A stretch of 64,000 bases of DNA from Paguma larvata (taxonomy: Eukaryota > Chordata > Mammalia > Carnivora > Viverridae): positions 7,201,565 through 7,265,564 of the forward strand of contig CM057841.1 in NCBI GenBank assembly GCA_030068075.1, in the 5' to 3' direction. The notes under the pieces are model-generated. The model ran no database searches, was not told the DNA's origin, and worked only from the letters and a program-made list of their open reading frames with translations. Shown piece after piece: positions 59,116-64,000 of the stretch. Both the position numbers and the translations under genes were made by a program. Within the stretch, counting starts at the first letter, position 1. Each line of letters begins with the position of its first letter.

Positions 59116-59728
59116 GTCAACATTGCTTTGACTACCCCCACTTACCAGTTTCCATTCCAGTGTTTCCCCCACAAATACCCTCTGACGCTGGTCTTCGCGA
59201 GGCTTCAGGCTGCTCCGCGGCAGTCTTGGCCATGGCCTTGCAGATTTCCTACAGTTTATGCCTCTCTTCCTTGCCCTTTATGACCTTTATTTCAAATCCG
59301 GGTATGCTCCCACATATCATGCCGTTACTCCCCAGGCTCTCTAGATAACTGTAGGCTCTGTTTCCTCCAGATTTCCACAGCCTCACATCTTTGTTAATCA
59401 CTTTGACATGGAACCTCAACCTTGAATTCTGGCAACAATACTTTATGTTCAAAACCTGTACCGAATACAGATTTTCATGGATGTGTGTCATATATTCACC
59501 ACAAACATCTTTGCTACTCGGTGGTATTTATTTGCTCTTTTGAAATTCGGCACTTCAGCTATGAGTCACGAAATAAAGTGCTGCAGCATCCTCTCAAGGA
59601 TTTTAGATACTGACATCCCCAGACTTGGAGAAAATCTAATCAATCCGGCTGAGAGGGAGAGGCCTCGATGCATGTATTATACACATCGTCTCCAAAAAAG
59701 CCTTGAAATTAAGAAACGTTTGAAAACT

Positions 59729-59942
59729 AGGGGTGCCTGGGTGGCTTAGTTGGTTAAGTGACTTCGGCTCAGGTCATGATCTCACAGTTCGTGGGTTCAA
59801 GCCCCGTGTCGGGCTCTGTGCTGACAGCTCAGAGCCTGGAGCCTGCTTCGGATTCTGTGTCTCCGTCTCGCTCTGCCCTCCCTTTCTCTCCCTCTTGCTC
59901 TCTCTCTCTCTCAAAAATAAATAAACATTAAAAAAATTTTAA
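59729..59942 (+). mobile_element. CAN-type SINE
   Basis: Near consensus but with a gap after TTAAGTG where the TCCGA part is missing. Confidence 0.9.
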
Positions 59943-60081
59943 AGAAATGTGTGAAAAATAGATACATTTTCAAGGCTGAGTTTCAATGCTGTGGGCACAA
60001 AACACTAAGAGAATTCATAGAAGGAAGACACGAGGGAGCAGTCAGAGACCATTTCATGAACAGAGAATTCAAAGTGCAGCA

Positions 60082-60082
<1 letters not shown>

Positions 60083-60121
<39 letters not shown>
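60083..60121. repeat. (AC)n microsatellite
   Basis: About 19 uninterrupted AC units; likely polymorphic. Confidence 0.97.
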
Positions 60122-60123
<2 letters not shown>

Positions 60124-60321
60124 GTATGGATGGGAAGACAACACTAAGATCACATCCCGGTCCCTTAGTTTATATGTTTCTTGCTGAATCAGCAACTCCA
60201 GATAACGCTTATGGCTCTTACTTTCCTGAAAGACATTTTTGTTCTGCTTCTGGAGAACCAGCCTCTCTTAGATCTTCCAACCTCACCACCTCTTTCTTAA
60301 TTTCCACTGCTCTTTTATTCT

Positions 60322-60540
60322 TCTTTTAAATTTATTTTTAAGAGAGAGAGAGAGAGAGAGTGCGCGCGTGCGCGCACAAGTGGAGGAGGGGCAGAGAGAG
60401 AGAGGGAGACAGAATCCGAAGCAGGCTCCAGGCTCTGAGCTGTCAGCACAGAGCCCGATGCAGGGCTCGAACCCACAAACTGTGAGATCATCACCTGAGC
60501 TGAAGTCAAACACTTAACCGACTAAGCCACCCAGGTGCCC
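60322..60540 (-). mobile_element. CAN-type SINE with (GA)n and CG-alternating stretch
   Basis: GA run 60,343-60,360 followed by GTGCGCGCGTGCGCGCAC, an alternating purine-pyrimidine stretch. Confidence 0.9.
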
Positions 60541-61144
60541 CCATTGCTCTTTCTTAATCTCCTTTAGTAGAAACTCATTTTTCTAAATTATTAGAAGATC
60601 CTAAACTTTAAAAAAAAGAAAAAAGGAAGGTGGAAGAAATTTTCTTGTAAAGAAAGTGATTTTAGTTCCTTACTATTCCTTACTAAAAAGTCTGAATTCA
60701 TTCAGGAGTTTCTGGGAGCTTAGGAGTGTCTGGTGAGGCCTGCTTTCTCGTGGGCAGGACCGTCATAACCTAATCATCTCTCAAAGGCGACACCTCCCAA
60801 CACCAGCACCTTGGGAATAGGATTTCAACATCTGAATCTTGAGAGAACACACATTTTGTCTAGAACCGGAAGCTAAGAAGCCATGGAAACAGAGATCAGA
60901 TTACAGTGTGGACACAGTATCCAAAGCGAGGCTGAATGCTGGGAAGCAAGATGACTAGTTTGCAATGGAGCAGACTATGTTGAATTCAAAGAGTTAGGTT
61001 TGGAGTAACGCCTAGAAGGTGGAATTTCATAGCCAGGGAGTGGTGGACGAAGTAGTCAGAGACACTGTGACGGTTGATAAAAAAATTTTGAGAAATGTAG
61101 GAAGAAGAGTACTAAGCAAACAATGACAAAAAATCTAGATGGGA

Positions 61145-61250
61145 ATTCCTAGCGGCTCGGTCAGTACATCATGTGACTCTTGATCTCAGGGTCATGATTT
61201 CGAGCCCCGTGTTGGGTGTAGAGAGTACTTTAAAAAATAATAAAATCCTT
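61145..61250 (+). mobile_element. Older short carnivore SINE
   Basis: Short type with GGGTGTAGAGAGTACTTTAA body; abuts a full SINE. Confidence 0.75.
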
Positions 61251-61465
61251 AGGGGCACCTGGGTGGCTCGGGCAGTTAAGTGTCCAACTTCGGCTGAGTT
61301 CATAATCTCGCAGTTCCTAAGTTCGAGCCCGCATCCGGCTCTCTGCTGGCAGCTCAGAGCCTGGGGCCTGCTTTTCCCTTTCTCTCTGCCCCTCCCCCTG
61401 CTTGTACTCTGTCTCTCTCTCAAAAATAAATAAAACGTTAATAATAATAATAAATCTTTTTTAAA
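61251..61465 (+). mobile_element. CAN-type SINE
   Basis: Tail is an (AAT)n run 61,437-61,455. Confidence 0.9.
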
Positions 61466-61632
61466 AAATCAAGATGTACATAAAACAAACAGGGGTCGGC
61501 TCTTGGAAGAAGAAAAGAGGCATATTTTCCTCTCGACTCCTACAGCAAAGCTCTCATCAGCGCTGGAACCTTCCCTGGCTGATGAGAATGTGACTTCCTC
61601 GGCCATCCACCTTGCTGTTGTCACTCGCTCAC

Positions 61633-61728
61633 CTGGACGGGTTCCACCGCGCTCTTCCTCTTCTGTCGCCCCCGGTGCTTCCCCTCGTTCCAGCCTGGAG
61701 AGCGCGTCTGGTTTGCTGGCTTGATGCC
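61633..61728 (-). pseudogene. KRAB-B exon of unit 4 (still open, in a dead gene)
   Basis: A 96-bp exon with intact splice signals (GAGCAG acceptor, CCAG/GTGAGC donor), reading GHQASKPDALSRLERGEAPG then ATEEERGGTRP. It differs from the unit 3 exon at about five bases and loses the EPW core (APG). Its good state contrasts with the decayed KRAB-A and finger exons, which fits a recent sequence exchange with unit 3. Confidence 0.8.
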
Positions 61729-61999
61729 CTGCTCGTGGGAAAGACAGAACGCTTCGAAATGGGCTGGGGTCTGTCAGGATGGGAGGACGCTACGTGGGAG
61801 GGGCGGACAGTTTTCACGACTGCACGGCAGGGGCTTTTCTCGCACAGGAGAGGCCACATTATACAGTCTTGTCTGAAGCCAGCGAAGGACCTGAGACTCT
61901 GCCCCTGGAAAGTGCTGCAGCTACTCCTAAGCGTTGAGCAGCTGACAGAGGAAAGGCCACTGATGGGGACCCTCTGAGTGACAGGGGAGCCGTCCTCAC

Positions 62000-62106
62000 C
62001 CACCGACACCAGGTTCCTGTAGTTCTCCAACGTCACGTCCTGCCAGGTTCTTCTGCCACTCCTCCCACGCGAAGTCCATGGTCACGTCCTCCAGCGTCAG
62101 TGATTC
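62000..62106 (-). pseudogene. KRAB-A exon of unit 4 with 20-bp deletion
   Basis: 107 bp instead of 127. The reading starts [18 protein letters not shown], then the block coding for [10 protein letters not shown] is missing 20 bp and the frame shifts; the [12 protein letters not shown] part continues in another frame (as [12 protein letters not shown]). The acceptor CAG and donor GTGAGG remain. Loss of frame before MLE removes the TRIM28-binding surface. Confidence 0.88.
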
Positions 62107-62182
62107 CTGGAATAACATGGTCCTGTTTAACAGGAGTGTTTCCCTTTTATTTCTTTTTTTTTAAAGATTTTATTTTTTCTTG

Positions 62183-62398
62183 GGGCGCCTAGGTGGCTCA
62201 GTTGGTCAAGCATCTGACTTCAGCTCAGGTCATGATCTCATAGTTCGTGGGTTTGAGCCCCTGTCAGGGCTCTGTACTGAATGACACTTCGGAATCCAGA
62301 GCCTGCTTGGGATTCTGTTCTCCCCACCTCTCTCTGCCTCTCCCCCACTTGCTTGCGCACTCTCTCTCACTCAAAATAAATAAACAAAAAAAATTTTA
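62183..62398 (+). mobile_element. CAN-type SINE next to KRAB-A of unit 4
   Basis: Inserted 76 bp 5' of the KRAB-A exon, within an older SINE tail (AAAGATTTTATTTTTT). Confidence 0.9.
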
Positions 62399-62481
62399 AG
62401 AAAAATACATAAAAATACATATATACACACACATATTGCCTTTACTTTTTAAAAAACAACCTTCTTGATTCATGTATGGAT

Positions 62482-62685
62482 TTTTTTTAAGTTTATTTAT
62501 TTATTTTGAGAGAGAGAGCACAAGCAGAGGAGAGTCAGAGAGAGAAGTAGAGACAGGATTGCAAGCAGACTCCACGCAGTTAGTGCAGAGCCCAATGTGA
62601 GGTTCAAGCCCACAAACTGGGAGATCATGACCTGAGCAGAATCAAGAATTGGTTGCTTAACCAACTGGACCACCCAGACGCCCCC
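62482..62685 (-). mobile_element. CAN-type SINE
   Basis: Flanks CATGTATGGATTTT and CATGTATGAATTTT. Confidence 0.9.
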
Positions 62686-62717
62686 ATGTATGAATTTTAA
62701 AGATAAAAGTTTCAAAT

Positions 62718-62780
62718 GACTAGATAGATGATAGATAGATAAATAGATAGACAGACAGACAGTCAGACAGACAGATAGTC
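62718..62780. repeat. Compound (GATA)n/(GACA)n microsatellite
   Basis: TAGATAGATGATAGATAGA passing into AGACAGACAGACAG and back to AGATAG. Confidence 0.9.
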
Positions 62781-62789
62781 TCTAGGCCC

Positions 62790-63270
62790 AATTTCTATGC
62801 CCTCTCCCTTCCCTGAAAGTTCCAAGCTTCTGGTCATGAGTGGTGGTCCTTCTGGTGACCAGCCCCAACCCAGGAGCCATCCAGGAGCCCACCAAGAGTC
62901 ACCTTATTACAACGAAAGACACTTTTTTTTTTTTAAAGAGAGAAAGAGCATGAGCAGAGAAGGGGCAGAGAGAGGGAGTGAGAAAGTCCCAAGCAGGCTC
63001 TGTGTTCTCAGCACACACCCAACGCAGGGCTCGATCCCACAAACCATGAGATCATGACCTGAACTGAAATCAAGAGCCCAATACTTAACTCACTAAGCCA
63101 CCCAGGTGCCCCAAACAAAAGACACTTCTACCGCCCAGGAAATTCCAAGCGATTTAACAGCTCTGAGTCAGACGCTCTGATCACCCCGTTGCTCAGGAAA
63201 TTACAAGGGTTTTAGAAGCTCTGTGTCAGGAACTGGGAGCAGAGACAAAACTATGTACTTCTCACTATGT
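62790..63270 (+). mobile_element. LTR-like repeat, family A, 3' part, with SINE insertion
   Basis: GGTCCTTCTGGTGACCAGCC, GGAAATTCCAAGCGATTTAA, GGAAATTACAAGGGTTTTAG. Interrupted by the SINE at 62926-63111, with target duplications around AAAGACACTT. Confidence 0.55.
62926..63111 (-). mobile_element. CAN-type SINE in family-A LTR
   Basis: Flanks GAAAGACACTT and AAAAGACACTT. Confidence 0.9.
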
Positions 63271-63279
63271 CACACTAAG

Positions 63280-64000
63280 CCTCTGGAATCAAATAGCTTG
63301 CTCAGGAACAATCTTAACCTGAACCTTACCCATTTTCTGCAATTTTTCTGCCTCCTCCAAATTCACAGAGCCCCTCACTGCCCGGCCTGCATCTCAGATA
63401 TCAAGGCAATCTGGTCGAGCCCCCAGAACCTTCACACTTGACTCTTTGTAACATCATCAGAGGAAATGGTGCCCAGCCCAAATGCACGGAGGCTCGTGGA
63501 CAGAGATCGGTGACGGCAGCTTGTAGAGGCATCCAGGGCACACTCCTCCAAAAATCAGCTCTCCTTTTCACTTGAGCCTCCACAGTCCTCCATAAAGGAC
63601 TTTCAATACAACTGACTCACTCCTGTTACCTATAGTGGCTGGATCTTGTCATTGTCCCCCAGGGACCAGCTGCTTTCCTAGAAAATGCGTGTGTGCCTGC
63701 GTGTGTGTGTGTGTGTGTGTGTAACATATGTACGAGTGTGTGTATATATACGCATATAACTAGTCCCTGAAGAGGGATTCTGAAGGATTGAGGAGAAAGT
63801 AACATTCATCAGGTCTATTTCAACAGCCCGGAGGTACTGGGCCTCCAAAGCTTCAGCCTCTCAACCATGGACACACGTGGATCCCCCCAAAGACTGACAT
63901 ACAGCCCTGTATTAATCCTCAACCTGGAAAAGACACCACCATTTACTGACGACCTGCCAGGTCCATCAATTAGCCCCATAGAAATTTCCAAATTTATTAT
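63280..64000. other. Right edge, unassigned
   Basis: Besides the (GT)n run no exon of unit 4 is seen; the start-codon exon would be expected here or further right. Confidence 0.5.
63690..63722. repeat. (GT)n microsatellite
   Basis: GTGTGTGCCTGCGTGTG then about 9 pure GT units, followed by a degenerate TGTATATATAC stretch. Confidence 0.92.

Larger units (their letters stand above)
54900..62106 (-). pseudogene. Unit 4: KRAB zinc-finger pseudogene (array member related to ZNF432)
   Basis: Same layout as the intact units: KRAB-A (62106-62000), KRAB-B (61728-61633), finger exon (56975 to about 54,900). KRAB-A has lost 20 bp and is out of frame; the finger exon is frameshifted at its start, lacks many Cys and His codons and carries three SINE insertions. 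Intron sequence at 57.0-59.4 kb is paralogous to 40.2-42.6 kb of unit 3, so the two units share a duplication. A start-codon exon is not seen before the right edge. Confidence 0.85.

Overview
The window is mammalian nuclear DNA, most likely from a cat-family carnivore (Felidae). About 66 tRNA-derived SINE copies of the feliform CAN-SINE type (head starting GGGGCGCCTGGGTGGCTCAG, CT-rich body, AATAAA-type A-tail) lie in both orientations, with carnivore L1 3' ends, old L1M and L2 pieces, and several LTRs. Single genes occupy only a few percent of the sequence.

The gene content is one tandem array of KRAB-C2H2 zinc-finger genes, all on the minus strand, in four units. Unit 1 (left edge) has its promoter at about 7.8-8.8 kb, its start-codon exon at 2.96-3.15 kb, KRAB-A at 0.93-1.05 kb and KRAB-B at 0.34-0.43 kb; its finger exon is off the left edge. 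Unit 2 (promoter about 31.7-32.4 kb, start exon 28.8-29.0 kb, KRAB exons 17.9-18.4 kb, finger exon 15.7-17.2 kb) is an intact 586-codon gene that I recognise as ZNF614-like. Unit 3 (promoter 50.6-51.3 kb, start exon 48.7-48.9 kb, KRAB-A 47.0-47.1 kb, KRAB-B 45.5-45.6 kb, finger exon 37.8-39.5 kb) is an intact 651-codon gene with 16 fingers that I recognise as ZNF432-like. Unit 4 (KRAB exons 61.6-62.1 kb, finger exon about 55.0-57.0 kb) is a pseudogene: KRAB-A has a 20-bp deletion that shifts the frame, and the finger exon is frameshifted and interrupted by three SINEs. Gene order and strand fit human 19q13.41 (ZNF615-ZNF614-ZNF432), recalled from memory and not checked by search.

In all units the exon phases join correctly: a 15-nt coding end of the start exon (Met-Ile-Lys-Ala-Gln or Met-Ser-Asn-Ala-Gln), a 127-bp KRAB-A exon (107 bp in unit 4), a 96-bp (93 in unit 1) KRAB-B exon and one large finger exon. 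Known KRAB-ZNF proteins recruit TRIM28/KAP1 through KRAB and bind DNA, often transposable elements, through the fingers.

The most interesting signals are within this array: KRAB-A exons far more alike than the KRAB-B exons beside them; a short, nearly identical tract shared by units 3 and 4 around KRAB-B; a pair of compensating indels that destroys one zinc ligand in the ZNF614-like gene; fossil fingers and a fossil C-terminal tail in the 3' regions; recent finger duplications; and YY1-type elements shared by three CpG-rich promoters. In the repeats there are a solo LTR inside an L1, a nested or rearranged L1, a 50-bp internally deleted SINE with a perfect 18-bp duplication, and a target site hit repeatedly by SINEs. 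I found no tRNA, rRNA, CRISPR or prokaryotic system and no convincing wholly new type of system.
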